64,000 bases of DNA from Cynocephalus volans (lineage: Eukaryota; Chordata; Mammalia; Dermoptera; Cynocephalidae), in NCBI RefSeq assembly GCF_027409185.1, contig NC_084474.1, forward strand, positions 11,401,382 to 11,465,381, given 5' to 3'. Under the pieces are notes generated by a model. It was given only the letters and a program-made list of their open reading frames with translations, ran no database searches and was not told the origin of the DNA. A program made the position numbers and the translations under genes. Below, in pieces: positions 12,840-25,406 of the stretch; the stretch's first letter is position 1; each line of letters starts with the position of its first letter.

Positions 12840-12943
12840 CTTTTTTTTTTTTTTTAAGCAGCTGGCTGGTAAGGGCATTCAAACCCTTGACCTTGGTGTT
12901 ACAAGGCTGAGCTCTAACCAACTGAGCTAACCAGCCAGCCCCA
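12840..12943 (-). mobile_element. monomeric CYN SINE
   Basis: Reverse unit ending CAACTGAGCTAACCAGCCAG, TSD GCTTGGTGATTCTT / GCTTGTTGATTCTT. Confidence 0.9.

Positions 12944-13350
12944 GCTTGTTGATTCTTATATGTATATTACATAAGGCATGAAACAAACCACATAACTCAG
13001 TCTCACTTTGCTTCCTAAATGAGTTACCAATTTTACTATGGTTTTTACACTAGGAATGATAACAATAGAACGTATACTTACCTGATTCAAATATAATGGA
13101 AAATCCTGTCCCAGGGTGACATTTAACCTTAATATCCCTACCCTGTTCCTGTTTGTCAACTTCACTCAGTAAACCTGACAATTTTTTTCTATTATTCAGT
13201 GCCTTTCTCTTCTCTTTTGGTTCTTTTCCTCGCATATTACAAATGTATATGATTGTCTGCATAACTTAATTTTAGAATGGAAATGAAATGACATGATAAG
13301 CCAGGAAGGAAAACTAATTTATTTCTTCAATTCCATTTTAACACAGCTTT
12944..13350. other. no recognised feature
   Basis: AT-rich sequence without recognisable gene or repeat. 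Confidence 0.45.

Positions 13351-13436
13351 AGGGCTGGTCAGTTAGCTCAGCTGGTGGGAGCATGATGTTGGTAACACCA
13401 AGGTTATGGATTTGGATTCCTATAGTGGCCAGCTGT
13351..13436 (+). mobile_element. monomeric CYN SINE without A tail
   Basis: GGGCTGGTCAGTTAGCTCAG through GGCCAGCTG; the A-rich tail is lost or truncated. Confidence 0.8.

Positions 13437-14479
13437 AAATCATGCAAATTATAAGGATACATATAAGACAAGAGTTTGCTTGTCCTAGGCTAGTAGACCA
13501 GTTAACTATAGTTCTAGAGAGATTAGTTTTCCATTTCGCTGGAAACATCTCCTTAGTTATGTACAAATATACTGTTTGGAAGGAGTTATGTGTATTAAAC
13601 ATTTTGTGAAAGACATACGGTTTGGAGTTTGACACTGTGTCTTTTCATTTGCCTTGTTCGTTAGGGCCAAAATTTTGAAAGTGTCTCCAGTATTTCCATA
13701 GAGAGGTCATCACTGGGCTTTCTCTACTTCAGGGACAGAATAAAGGATCAGAGACAATTTGGTCAAGGATTAGTAAATGGAAAAGTAGTTTACTATCAAA
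13801 CGTTTAGAATCTTCTTCCCTTCGTGTACACTCATCTGTGTAGTCTCACTGCCTAGCTTGGTGTCTAGGATACGGTACGTGCATTATTAAATATTTATTAA
13901 ATTGAATGTCATTAATCTTTGGGGTCTTCCCTGTTTGGGCTGAAAGACAAGTAGATTAGCTGGATGACCGTTCCAGATTCCTGTCTAGCTTGCCATTCTG
14001 ATTTTAACATTCAACTCAATTTCAGTCATTTGATCTTTTAAAAAGTTTAGAATGTTTTCATGAGCCTGCCTGCCTGGAGGGCCCTCTTCTCTGTGAAGTT
14101 CACAGAACATCTGTGCCAAAGTGCTCTGTGCATATGGAATTGCCTACCACTGCTTCAGGCTGCGACAGGGTTGAATGCCACGGCTGGGCCGTCATTTTAA
14201 CAAACTGCTACATAAAATAGCACTGCAAGGGAGTGCTGATTGAATCCTCTCCCTGCTTCTCTCAGACCTGCTCAAAGTGGAATGCTTCCTTTGGCTTTCT
14301 GTTCTTTTTTTTTTCTATCCTGGTACCTTACAATAATATTTTAACACTGAGGAAAATTCCCTATGGCCTGGGCCTTTGACGAATCCCATTCAGGGGAAGG
14401 AGGGGAGTAAAGGTGGTAAGAGAAAGAAGGAAGACGACCAACCCAGTCAAGCACGTACAGGTGCCAGGGAGTTTCATAT
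13437..14479. other. no recognised feature
   Basis: No gene or repeat recognised. Confidence 0.4.

Positions 14480-14690
14480 ATTCCATGTTTCATACATTAA
14501 ATACTATTCAACATTCACTATGTGCCGGGGACTTTCATGTACTGTATATTTGCTTCATTCATTCTCCAGAGGAACATTGTGGGTCAGTATCATTATAATA
14601 TCCATTTTCCATACAAGTAGGAAGCTGAGATCCAAAGAAAATGATTTGTCCCTGAAATTTGAACCTAAGCCTGTTTGACTTCAAAGCCCA
14480..14690 (+). mobile_element. MIR SINE relic
   Basis: MIR core and 3' landmarks: TTCACTATGTGCCGGGGACT, ATCCATTTTCCATACAAGTA, GAAGCTGAGATCCAAAGAAA. Confidence 0.8.

Positions 14691-15369
14691 GGTTGTCTCC
14701 CTTCCATTTCCCTACCCAAAGGGTTCTGTTAACTTAACAAAAGGACCTCATTTTATAATATTATAGGAAGGGTTTTCAGTCTAATTTCTTTGAAATTTAC
14801 AGAACTCCAGATTTACTTTCAGCACCCAAAGCATTGGGGAAATATTTAACTCCTTCAGTGATTTTGGAAACAGAGTTAAGCAGTCATTTCTCCTGCTTCT
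14901 CATGGCTGTATTTTCTGTCTTTCTTGGCTGCTCCCTATCTCTGCTGAGAACAGGGGATCTGGGTTAGTGACAATGGATGAAAAATGAAACAGGATGCCAG
15001 GCAATGGCAGCCTTCAGGGTAGCAAGAATGCCATTTTTAGTTGGAAGCTTCTGTGTCCCTGTGCGGTGATTGCTGTTGGCCAGGGTCACACAGCCGGGAG
15101 GGTGTACTGGCAGTGAGTTTCTGCCTCTGGCCCAGAAGGCGCCTGTTGTCTTCACGCTGGTCCTTGGCACCCTGGAGCATCCCCCATCCCTGCACTGTGG
15201 TGTCCCAATCAGGCTTCCTCAGTGTGGCTGGCACCCAGAATCCAAATTATTCCTCTCTCCTCAGCTACAGAATTATCATTGCTATTGCCAACCGGCAACA
15301 GCTTGTCACCCATCCAAGATATATCTCCATCTAGACAAAGCTCTTCTCATGCCTGTCTTTGGCATAAAA
14691..15369. other. no recognised feature
   Basis: Several overlapping frames of 60-108 codons on both strands show no motif and no codon pattern that would favour one of them. Confidence 0.4.

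Positions 15370-15700
15370 ATATTCAGTGTTTCCCCCTGTAGTTAGAACA
15401 AAGCGCACACTCCCTGCCCTGGCCTCTGAGCCCAGCCCCCCGACTTCATGTCCCGTTCCTCCCCTCCTTACACATGGGGCCAGCAATGCTCCTGGCGTTT
15501 CCTCAGACACTCCAAACTCATCCTCACTTTCATTTGCTGTGACTTGGTTCCTTCTCATCACGCAGGGATCAGCTCATTCGGAATCTCAGCGGGGCTACTG
15601 GGAGCCCTTCAACCTTATGCAGCCTTCCTCCCCACCCCCACTGAGCTCGCTTCTATCACATCACCCTTTCTACTTTTTCTGAAAAAAGTTTCACAGTCGG
15370..15700 (+). mobile_element. L2 LINE relic
   Basis: Pyrimidine-rich L2-like text (GAACAAAGCGCACACTCCCT, TTGCTGTGACTTGGTTCCTT) typical of the L2 ORF 3' part. Confidence 0.55.

Positions 15701-15714
15701 AAATCATGCTTTAG

Positions 15715-15905
15715 AGTGCTGCCAGCCTGCATGAGTCTGGAGGCGGATTCATTCCCAGAGCCCCATGAAAGAGGCATGACCCTGCTGACAGCTGGAGTTC
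15801 AGCCTGTGAGATGGTAAGCAAGGGACCCGGCTGAGCCACGCACTCCCGGACTGTGAGATAATAAATGTGTGTTGTTTAATGAATAAACAAACAAACAAAC
15901 AAACA
15715..15905 (+). mobile_element. MLT1-like LTR 3' remnant
   Basis: CTGTGAGATAATAAATGTGT and GTTGTTTAATGAATAAAC resemble the polyadenylation end of MLT1-type LTRs; followed by a short (CAAA)n run. Confidence 0.45.

Positions 15906-15935
15906 AATAAATCATTCTTTAGATTTATTTAATTT

Positions 15936-16025
15936 TTTTTTTTGAAGATGACCAGTAAGGGGATCTTAACCCTTGACTTGGTGTTGTCAGCACCACGCTC
16001 ACCCAAGTGAGCCACAGGCCGGCCC
15936..16025 (-). mobile_element. single-unit CYN SINE
   Basis: Reverse unit ending AAGTGAGCCACAGGCCGGCC with TSD AGATTTATTTAATTT on both sides. Confidence 0.9.

Positions 16026-17135
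16026 TAGATTTATTTAATTTTGTTTTCTGACTCTCTCTATGGAAATGTAAGTTTCCACAATTTATCGTGATTATAATCC
16101 ACAATTCACCCTGCAAGCTTCCTCTTTGACCCTCCCGACACAATCAGGAGCCTGAGCCTTTCCTTTACCTCTCTCAGCCCCTCAAGACTGCCTGTTGCAG
16201 TTTTCTTCTCCGATTCTCCTTCCAAGGAAATGAACACATACTGGCAGTTGCCTTCTTAGATGGTTTGGGGGCTGTATTTACTTGGGAGCTCAACAACCCA
16301 AATTGCCCGAGCGCTATTTTTCATACAAGTTTTGTGTTTGAAGAACACACCCCTGACCTTCTCACCACGCTCGCCCAGCCCCGAGCCCCTGGCTGGCAGT
16401 TGTGCACAGGGCTTCTCATAGGAAGAGGCCGTTTAAGTAGCCTGTGCAAATAGTACTTACGTAAAAGTGTGAATCTGCATGCATTGGGGGGCAGGGACTA
16501 GGGGCACTCCCACTGTGCGTGTGATGAGCACACGCCCTGGGCACCAGGGGGCCATGTCTGTGGGGCTCTGTCTGGCCTGACCTTGCAGGTTCCGCTGCCA
16601 GGACATTGTGTGGCCCCACTACCCTAACAGTGCCCGGCGGCGATGCTCAAGTTCGAACCCTGTGATCCTTGGTCACCACCCCTAATGTGAGCCCAGCCAT
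16701 GTCATTTCTTTCCATATTTTTCTCAATACTTCTTGCTACTGGATACCATTAAATCCTAAAACTCTGTGTCGTGGAATACCTGTCCTATTGTAGACATGGG
16801 TCCCTGTATCCACTGACTCTTCGCAGAGTATTTTCTCCTCTCTTCTTTGCCAGGATAAAGCCGCCTGTGGAACAACAGTCTCCGTAGCTCTCTCCAGAAC
16901 ACAGCTCATCGTGGTTCGGGGGCGTCGCTCCCACCCTCCCAGAGTGTGGATTCTAGCGTGGCTTCTCACAACAGCTTTTGTGAACTCTCCTCTACTTTTG
17001 TGAGCTGAGCAGTGGAGAGATGTGGAGGTTGAAGAAAGGCGGGCTCAGGTGTGTTGGTAAAGCTCTTTTCCTTTCCGTAACCTGGTCCCAGTGCAGGTCT
17101 ATCAGGATGCCCAGGGCTGATCTGCTTCAAACCAT
16026..17135. other. no recognised feature
   Basis: GC-richer than its surroundings but without a recognisable exon, promoter or repeat. Confidence 0.4.

Positions 17136-17325
17136 GACGTGAGCGACCTGTGTCTGAGTGTGTGACATGTTCCAGGCACTGTGCTTAATGCCTTACAAGT
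17201 TTTATTTCCTCTAACCTTACTACGATTTTATGCAGTGAAAACTACTGATATCTCCTCCTTTTATAGATGAGGAAACTGAGGCTTAGAAAAGGTAAATAAC
17301 TTGCCTAAGACTCATGCTCATTATT
17136..17325 (+). mobile_element. MIR SINE relic
   Basis: Clear MIR core: TCCAGGCACTGTGCTTAATG, then TTTTATAGATGAGGAAACTG and AGGCTTAGAAAAGGTAAATA. Confidence 0.9.

Positions 17326-17584
17326 TGAAGTTAACAAATACAAATATTCGTTTCTGTAACAATTGTGGAATTGTTATAAATAATTACAATATTTCTATAA
17401 GGATAATATGCCTTTTGAAACATGCTACTTTTTATTTGAATCGTTTTATTCCCTAAAAGCCAACAAGAAAAGTATTGCTAAATATTATCCCAAAATGGCA
17501 TAAGGCCCTCCAACAGTGGTTAAATTAAATCTTTTGACAACCCTATGGTCACAATAAGCTAAATATCAAAACTAATGCTAGATT

Positions 17585-17765
17585 GGGCCGGCCCGTGGCT
17601 CACTTGGGAGAGTGTGGTGCTGATAACACCAAGGCCATGGGTTCGGATCCCATATAGGGATGGCTGGTTAGCTCACTTGGGAGAGCGTGGTGCTGACAAC
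17701 ACCAAGTCAAGGGTTAAGATCCCCTTACTAGTCATCTTTTTAAAAAACAAACAAACAAACAAAAA
17585..17765 (+). mobile_element. dimeric CYN SINE
   Basis: Complete dimer from GGGCCGGCCCGTGGCTCACT to a (CAAA)n-type tail, TSD AACTAATGCTAGAT / AACTAACACTAGAT. Confidence 0.93.

Positions 17766-18154
17766 CTAACACTAGATAGAATTGTGATGAAGGTGATGGT
17801 TTCTCTCCCAGGTCATTTCCTTTCTCCCCACCACTACAATAGTCTCATTATTTGATCCACCCATCTCCCAATGTCCTATCAGAATCTGGTATCTGAAGAG
17901 GACCAGGGCTATCTCTCAGTTGGGTATAAATGACTGGTAACAGCTGAACATATTTACTTGGTGACTGAGGTAGTACAGTTTCAGGTGGAGAGGTACAGGT
18001 GTTGTTTGTGGTGGCCTTTGGATAAGCTCAGCCTCTCTCATGGAGGTGGCAGTCTACTCTACTCTTTGTGTGTTGGAAAATTGAACAGTTGGATATTGTC
18101 TGATTGTTGTAACAGCATTAGTCATTTAATTGTTTTTTAATCAACTAACACTTG

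Positions 18155-18360
18155 TATTAGTTTTCTATTGCTGCTGTAACAAAGTACCACAGACTTGGTG
18201 GTTTGAGACAACATATATTTATTTTTTTGGCAGCTGGCCAGTTAGAGAGACCTGAACCCTTGACCCGACAACACAAATTTATTATCTCACACTTCTGTAT
18301 GCCAGAGGTTCCACATGGGTCTCGATCAAAGTGTCCATAGGGCTGCATTCCTTACTGGTG
18155..18360 (-). mobile_element. MaLR (MST/MLT1-like) LTR remnant
   Basis: Antisense LTR end TTAGTTTTCTATTGCTGCTG and TAACAAAGTACCACAGACTT; split by a SINE stub at 18221-18270. Confidence 0.7.
18221..18270 (-). mobile_element. truncated CYN SINE
   Basis: GGCAGCTGGCCAGTTAGAGA and GAACCCTTGACCC only, flanked by ACAACATA / ACAACACA target copies. Confidence 0.7.

Positions 18361-18911
18361 CTGTGAGCTAATTTTTATTATTGGCTTTAGAAAATGAACT
18401 TCTGTAGAATTTTCTAGATATTAAATTCTTTTTCAATAAATAAATACATTCAATATGTTTAGTTTCCTTTCCTTCTGAGACCTTTGTGTGAAGTGATACA
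18501 AAAACATTTCAATTATAATAAATGAACCAGTTCAGCTTTACTGGCTCTAAGAAGAGGCAAGTCCTATACGGAGTATATTTAGGGCCCATGAAACGCCTCT
18601 GTGCTCCCACACATTTGCCCCCTCTCTGAAACTTGCTCATTAATTACTTCTTTAAACTAAGGCATTGAAGGCAAGTTTACAAATGGAAATGTTTGGGGTA
18701 AGGGTAGCAGTTTTTTAAATTAGTTATTGAAAATGGAAATGGCATTATTTATCAGACTAGCTAATCAGCCACCTGGCTCTGGCATGTGGGATGCATAGGG
18801 AGGGAGAGCTGGGAGAATCCAGTGCTGACTGGCTCCCCAGCCCACTGTCTCTCAAAGTAGAGGCTGCATGTCTGTGTCCCCTCAGCTCAGTGCGTTCTCT
18901 CGAGACTTGTC

Positions 18912-19012
18912 ATTTTTTTCCCCTTTGGCTGCTGGCTGATGTGAGGATCCAAACCCTTGACCTTGGTGTTATACCACGGCTCTCTAACCAGCTGAGCTCA
19001 CCGGCTAGCCCA
18912..19012 (-). mobile_element. monomeric CYN SINE
   Basis: Reverse unit ending CAGCTGAGCTCACCGGCTAG, TSD CTTGTCATTT / CTTGTAATTT. 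Confidence 0.88.

Positions 19013-19674
19013 AGCCTTGTAATTTCATACCTGAGGGAGCAGGCACTGCGTTTTGCCCCCAACTTCCCAGGCCAAGCCCGGAAGGGAAGCAGGCTGGCTG
19101 AGCAGCCATCCTGCAAATGGGCTGTCCTCAGGAGGTGTGCTCGGAAGTGTGCGGCTCGCCGTCCCTGCTGCTTCTTACTGGGGAGCAGCTCCCTGGGCCT
19201 CATCGCTCAGACCCTCTGCACCTTCCCTGGCTTGCAATCCCCTCCTTGACTTGACTTTATTGTTTTTGACTTTAAACTCCTGCTGTTAGGATGAATCTCA
19301 TTGAGTTGAGGACTCCCTTACTGGAAAAAAGCCGAACTCTCGGCTCTTTCCGCAACATCCTACTGTGCTAAGACTTGGTTTTGACTCTAATGACAATTGT
19401 GCTTCCATTTCTATCACACATCAGATTTTTACTCCACTCCATCCTCAGGTACATACCGAGGGTGTGGAGTCCTGCCCAGAGATTTTACTCTTTGATATAG
19501 CAAGTACTTTCACTTTTAAGAATTTATAGTTTTTCACTTTGAGGATAGCCGATTGATGTATGATAAATTTATAGTGGACCATTTTTATGATGTAGATAAT
19601 TTTTGTCTAATTTATTTTCCAGTGTGTCACAATTCCCATTTTCCAATGTTATAATGCAATTAGAAATTAACATT
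19013..19674. other. no recognised feature
   Basis: No gene or repeat recognised. Confidence 0.4.

Positions 19675-19960
19675 TTTTAATTAAACTTTTTTATTTTGGG
19701 ATATTTTCGGATTTACAGAAAAGGTGCAATAGAGTACAGAGAATTCCCCTAGGCCCTTCAACAGCTTCCCCTAAAGTTAACATCTGTACACATCTTTTTT
19801 ATTCGTCAGTGTCTACCCAGAGCTTAGACTCAGCCCTTACCATACAGGAGGCGTAATCAGCAAAGTCACATCGCTCACTCTATCACGTGACACTTGTTTC
19901 TCGGCCCTCATTGGTTGTGTTCCTTCAGAACCTGGTCTGCCTTTAAATCAGGTAGAATCT
19675..19960 (-). mobile_element. old L1M 3' fragment
   Basis: GGATTTACAGAAAAGGTGCA and AGTACAGAGAATTCCCCTAG are antisense L1M 3' UTR text, as at 6.9 kb. Confidence 0.65.

Positions 19961-19964
19961 AGTG

Positions 19965-20190
19965 TGAGTTGCCTGGCCCTGTAATCAGAAGGCTTGGATT
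20001 CAAGTCCTGACTTTGCTGCTCACCAATCATGGCAGTAACACTCACCGGGCCAGCCTGGGAAAGCCGGCCTGAGAACCTGTTGAGTGTCAGCTCTGTAAGG
20101 ATGCCGCTTATGTTTACCTCATTTGTTGATGCCTCCCTGGAGTCTTGGGAAGGATCCAGAACATAGTAAGCTCTTAACCGGCAGTGGTTG
19965..20190 (+). mobile_element. MIR SINE relic
   Basis: GGCTTGGATTCAAGTCCTGA (MIR core) and later TGTTTACCTCATTTGTTGAT. Confidence 0.7.

Positions 20191-20470
20191 TAGTGCATGA
20201 ACGTTTAGACAAGGTAGTGTCTACAAAGTTGACTATAAATTTAAAATGGCACACAAATGTTGGAAGTTTTAACTACTCACCCATAAACAGATGATCTGTA
20301 TGTCTTGTTGATGTTAGGCACGTGCCAGCCCATGTCTCCAGCCTGTCAACCACTTCTGGTTTTGCTCACCAGGGGTGTGAACACCTTATGGGTACCTAGC
20401 AGGTAGTGGGTATGATGAGCTGCCTTTTAATCTTGTTAAGATATTTTTTTAAATGCTAGGTACATTTTTA

Positions 20471-20671
20471 CTTTTTTGTTTTTTAAAATTAATTAATTTA
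20501 TTTTTTAATTTATCAATATACAAGGTAGTTGATTTTCATGTCCCTCTACCAATTCCTCCTTTTCCCCCTCACTCTCCCCCTGTCCCCCCCATCAATATCA
20601 TATCTGTTCACTTATCTTAACAAGTTCAAGGAATGATTGTGATTGTTGTGTCTTCTTTCCCCCTGCCCCCC
20471..20671 (-). mobile_element. severely 5'-truncated L1 (3' UTR only)
   Basis: About 200 bp antisense 3' UTR (TTATCAATATACAAGGTAGT, CAAGTTCAAGGAATGATTGT) of the same L1 type as at 41.6 kb, flanked by AGGTACATTTTT at 20458 and 20672. Confidence 0.85.

Positions 20672-20795
20672 AGGTACATTTTTTAAATGCTAGGCAAAGT
20701 CCTGGTTTGTTATTTTTTGCTAATAAATATTTTCTGACAGCTAAGGAGAACTCGAAAGCCATGTTCAGAGTTCCTTTAGTGTTAGAAAACCAAAG

Positions 20796-20835
20796 TCAGG
20801 GACATGGATCCCCATACCAGCCAGGTGCCAAAAAA

Positions 20836-20871
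<36 letters not shown>

Positions 20872-20901
20872 GAAAGAAAAAAAGAAAAGAAAAGAAAGAA
20901 A
20796..20901 (+). mobile_element. truncated CYN SINE with long A/G tail
   Basis: Only ATGGATCCCCATACCAGCCA of the SINE body remains before an A-run that continues into (AAAAG)n; short flanking repeat CCAAAGT. Confidence 0.75.

Positions 20902-21585
20902 GCCAAAGTTGTTTTCTTCAGATTTTTATTGTTCTAGAGTGCTGATTTCTTGTTTTGCTAGATATTGCTTTCTTGATTCTATTTTGTGCGAAAGTCAATG
21001 TGTATAAACCAAGAATCTGCATTTCATTATTTATTTCTGGAAGGCAAAAATATTTTCATCTAACCCTTGCCTTTTACCTGTAACGAGTACTGTGTTTCAT
21101 TTTGATTTGATTTTCTTTCAGTTCTACCACATAAATAGACAAAGCTTGTATTTATATTATATTTAGGATCCCTTTGCTAGAAGAGCAAAACAAACATTTC
21201 ATTTATTGCTATAGCCCCTGAAGGCCCTGCAGGGACAATGTCACTATTCCATGCTCATGACAGTTGGGTGCAATTGTCCGTTGTTATTACTAAATCTCCT
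21301 GAACTTACTGGTTCTGGGAAGGAAGAGAAAGGTGTAAATGTTTGAGTATTCCCTCCATGTAGCAATTCAACAGTGTCGCATTGGCCCAATACCTCTATGA
21401 GTCAGTCTATTTGCATAGAGAATAAGTGTCCTAAAAAATAAAGCTATCGGTAATGTCGAGTTTGAATATAAGGATGAAATTTTGAGCTTAAAAAACATAT
21501 ATAACAATGGAGTTCACTCATACATAACCTCAAAGATTGCTCTGAATGAAAATAGTGTTATTATGGTGATAAAGAATTATGGAGT
20902..21585. other. no recognised feature
   Basis: AT-rich, no gene or repeat recognised. Confidence 0.4.

Positions 21586-21735
21586 TTTAGAACTGGAAGC
21601 TCTATTTTTATTCCCTCATTTTGTGCATGAAGCAATGGAGGCCCCAAAGGGCCAAGAGCCTGTCAAAGGTCAGACAGCGAAGGCCACGCAGAGAGACGGG
21701 CTTTGGGATCTGCAGTCTAGCCTTCTCTGAACTAG
21586..21735 (+). mobile_element. MIR-like SINE relic
   Basis: GAACTGGAAGCTCTATTTTT, CATTTTGTGCATGAAGCAAT and GGTCAGACAGCGAAGG follow the MIR 3' half in order. 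Confidence 0.6.

Positions 21736-21946
21736 AGATGCTTTTTAACAATTGCTGATTATTTAGCTTGGGAAGTAGCCAGGGCTACTGCTGTTCATCC
21801 TTAGTCCTGCTCCTGCCTTTATTTTAGAATGTTTGTTAATTGTACCTGATAGGGCCAAGAGGTAAATCCTTAGCCAGACAATTTTGTGCTGTGTAAGGGA
21901 TGTGGCAAAGATTTAATGGGAAGGAGTTTTTCAAAAAATAAAATAA

Positions 21947-22057
21947 TGGCTGGTCCGTTAGCCCAGCTGGTTAGAGCATGGTGTTATAATACCAAGGTCA
22001 AGGGTTCGGATCTCTTTAGTGGCCAGCCGCAAAAAAAAAAAAAAAGAAAGAAAGAAA
21947..22057 (+). mobile_element. monomeric CYN SINE
   Basis: GGCTGGTCCGTTAGCCCAGC through GGCCAGCCGC plus A tail with GAAA interruptions. Confidence 0.9.

Positions 22058-22538
22058 TCTGTTATTTTAATCTATGGCTCCAAGATTTCCTCTCAAGTTA
22101 ATTAAAAATATTTTAATGAATTTATGTCTCTTCTCTATTGTGTAAAGATAGATTCATAATTCATATCAATTTATTACAAGAAATCTTATTCCAGATAATA
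22201 TTATCTATTAATGTGCTTCATCCTATGACATAAACAAAAAAAACAGAAAAATAGTACTTTGCAATTTCTATTGTATTGGTAGTCATTTATGTGAATTACA
22301 GTAAACAAGACATATCAGTTATTTGGAGTAAATACCACTTTATCTGTAGTAAAACTGGAAGAAAATTGAAATTAGAGATTGGTTAGAAATCATTGCAGCT
22401 TATGGTCCAGGCTGGATTAATGAAGAAGAGAGAAGTTTTAAAATACAATGTGAATGTGTTTCTATTAGCTGAATGAAATTGTTTGAGTTTTTATACATAC
22501 ACACAGTAGAGGCAACTACAACAACTTTTCCCAATTTT
22058..22538. other. no recognised feature
   Basis: AT-rich, no gene or repeat recognised. Confidence 0.4.

Positions 22539-22555
22539 GCATAAGACATTTTTAA

Positions 22556-22740
22556 TTTAATTTAATTTTATTATTATTATTTTTTAAGTGATGACCGATA
22601 AGGGAATCTTAGCCCTTGACTTGGTGTTGTCAGCACCACACTCGCCCAGTGAGCTAACCGGCCATCCCTATATGGGATCCGAACCCGGGGCCTTGGTGTC
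22701 ATCAGCACCACACTTTCCCGAGCGAGCCACGGGCCGGCCC
22556..22740 (-). mobile_element. dimeric CYN SINE
   Basis: Reverse dimer ending GAGCCACGGGCCGGCCC with a 15-bp perfect TSD GCATAAGACATTTTT (22539 and 22741), so it is a well-preserved insertion. Confidence 0.95.

Positions 22741-22744
22741 GCAT

Positions 22745-23410
22745 AAGACATTTTTAAAAAGAGTCATACCAGATTACCAATTATTCATAATCAAATTGTC
22801 ATTACAGAAGAAACAAGTCCAGAATTTACTTTTGTCTTGGGTTTAAAAAAAAAAGACTAGAAAAATATCCCAAAATTTAAAGAAAAGAAAAAAAGAGAAA
22901 TACTGAATGAGAGAGAGGCAGGGGCAGGAGAAGGGGTGCTGAGAGAGAGAGAGAGGCATCCTTTCAGCAGATCATGCTTAACAGAGCTAGTGATGACAAA
23001 GTCACCTTTGAGAAATGGTTGTCAGCATCTTGGTGGCTGGGAGTAGCACAGCGTAATGATTAGAGGCATTTCTTCAGCAATTCTCTCACTCCAGCATCAA
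23101 GGTTTCTTTCTGTTTATTTATTGCTTCATCATTAAGCAAACAAACAAACTTCTCTTGATACCACTTCTTCCTCCAGCAACCACACTTTGTGGCAAAATTT
23201 GCCTCCTTACTGTCTCCAATTCCTTTTCTGCCATTATCTCTTGACCCCTCGAAAGCGGCTTTTGCCCACTACAGCCCTCGATGGCCTTTCCTGGCCCCAC
23301 ACAACTGGCCGCTTCCCCTGCTGGGTGTTTTTCCTTTCTCCTTGGCTTCCAGTAGGGCACGTTCTCCTTCCCTGGTCTCTCCTGCTGCCCCTCGTTCTCT
23401 GTCTACTCCC
22745..23410. other. no recognised gene; (GA)-rich patch
   Basis: A GAGA-rich stretch occurs at about 22910-22960. No gene or assignable repeat is seen in the rest. Confidence 0.4.

Positions 23411-24400
23411 TAGCTCATGGCATTACACGCCAAATATATGGTGGCCGCTCCAAAATCTTTATTTTCAGCTCAGACTTCTCCTCTGAACTCTAATCATATA
23501 TCCAACATTCTATGTGAAATCTCCAAAATATGCCCAAACCACACTCTTGGTTCTACAAAATCTCCCCCATCCAGTTATTGGCAACTTGATCTGCCAATTA
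23601 CCAGGGCCCAAAATTCCAAGTTATCCTCAGTCCTTTTCTTCTACTCTCTCACCTCAAATTCAATCACCAGGAAATCCTCTTGGATTTCAGAATCTGACTA
23701 CTTCTCCCTCATCCACTTCGATGTCCTAGTCTAAGCCACCATCATCTCTTAGATTATTTTCATAGACACTGAACTCTTCTGCCTGTTTTCTCTCTTGCCC
23801 CCTCTACAGTCTTTTGTCAACACAGCAACCTGAGTGTCTTTCCACAACTGAATTCAGTCTGGTTGTCTGCTCAAACCCTGCAATGCTGTGCAATCTCAGG
23901 GCAGAAGCTTCTCTGACTTCCTTTGCTACTAGTTTCATTTGCTTGGCTGCCTTGGTGCTCCTTGGCCACTGGACAGGTGCTCACTCAGTGCCGTGCACAG
24001 TTCCCTGGCCCCACACAGCCTGGCTTGCTCTTCCCCATATATCCTCAGGACCTTCTCACCAGCGCTTCCAAGTCTCTGTTCAGATGCTACCTTTGGGACC
24101 AAAGCTTTCTCAGACCACCCCGTCTAAAGTCACAGCCCATATGACCTGGGGCACTGGCTATTCCTCTTCCCTGGTTCATTTTACCCCCAAACATTTATCT
24201 TCTAATAGCAGGCTGTATATTTTACTAATTTTCATGTTTATTATCTGTTCCTCCCCTGCTGGAATGTAAGCGCCACCAGGGTGGGGTTGTGCCTGTCTGC
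24301 TCACTGACTCACACCCCACCACTAGAGCAGCTCCTGCCACCCCGGAGATACAGAAATGTCTGCTCAGTGGACGGGTGAATGGACTCTGGGGTCCTATAAA
23411..24400 (+). mobile_element. L2 LINE fragment
   Basis: Long pyrimidine-rich L2 text ending with the diagnostic 3' end CTGGAATGTAAGCGCCACCA, GGGTGGGGTTGTGCCTGTCT and a degenerate GTGAATGGA tail. The open frames of up to 151 codons here are frames across this decayed LINE. Confidence 0.75.

Positions 24401-24419
24401 CCTGCTGAGAATCCTGTTG

Positions 24420-24565
24420 ATGAAATCTAAGGTAGGTCATTGCACTCTTTTGAGACTAAGTTTATTGATTTGTAAAACAGAAATAATAAGAGTTCTCATA
24501 TGTTGTTTTGAAGAGCAAATTATATAATTGTACATGACATACTTAGTACTAAGTTTACTACAAAC
24420..24565 (+). mobile_element. MIR SINE relic
   Basis: GAGACTAAGTTTATTGATTT, TAAAACAGAAATAATAAGAG and GAAGAGCAAATTATATAATT follow the MIR 3' half. 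Confidence 0.65.

Positions 24566-24580
24566 TGTGGATGTACTTTT

Positions 24581-24750
24581 TCTTTTTTTTTTTTTAAAGA
24601 TGGCTGGTAAGGGGATCTTAACTTTTGACTTGGTGTTGTCAGCACCACGCTCTCCCAAGTGAGCCAACTGGCCATCCCTATATAGGGATCCGAACCTGTG
24701 GCCTTGGTGTTACCAGCACCACACTCTCCCAAGTGAGCCACGGGTTGGCT
24581..24750 (-). mobile_element. dimeric CYN SINE
   Basis: Reverse dimer, TSD GTGGATGTACTTTTTC / GTAGATGCACTTTTTC. Confidence 0.92.

Positions 24751-25406
24751 CTTGTAGATGCACTTTTTCAGTCACTGACTCACTGGAATCTTCTTTCAGT
24801 ACCACTTTTTTTCATATTTTTACAGAAAATTTTGTGTTTTTTTCTTCCCTCACTGGTGAGATAATTGAATACAATTATAACTACTAAGATCTAATTATAG
24901 TATAATATATTATATTAATATTATATGCTATAATAATAAAACCTTATTAGTTATAATAGTAGTTGAAAATACCCTAAGTTATTTTTCCTAAAATTTCTGT
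25001 TCAGGAAAAATTTCAAGCAATTATTTATAAGATTTTTGTTTTTTTTTAAAGACTAGTCGAATGCAGTAGTGATAAGAGGAGAAGAGGGGAACCAGGAGTT
25101 CGGTCTGTAACTAACTGACCATGAACAATCAATTGAGAGAACTCACTATCTTTGGACCAACCTATAGATTTTTTTTTTTTCCCTGAAAATGCTAGCACAA
25201 ATTTTGGTATCACTATTCATGGTTAAGAAGTATATATTTGGTCTCTAGAAATGCTGGTATCTCAGCAACAGTTGCTTTGGGTTAAATAAAACATTTTCCA
25301 TTTCCTTTTGGTAATATTTAGAAAATGAATTGCTTTTTGATGTTTAACATTAAGTGGAAAAAGTAAACATCATTAATTCTAGACTTTTTCTACTTTACTG
25401 CAAAGA

Noticed and set aside
23411..24269. Protein-coding gene with frames of up to 151 codons
   Set aside because: Sequence order and the 3' end identify an L2 LINE relic; several overlapping frames are open by compositional bias.
24885..24965. AT-rich inverted repeats
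   Set aside because: Pairing is explained by low complexity (TATA/TAATA runs).
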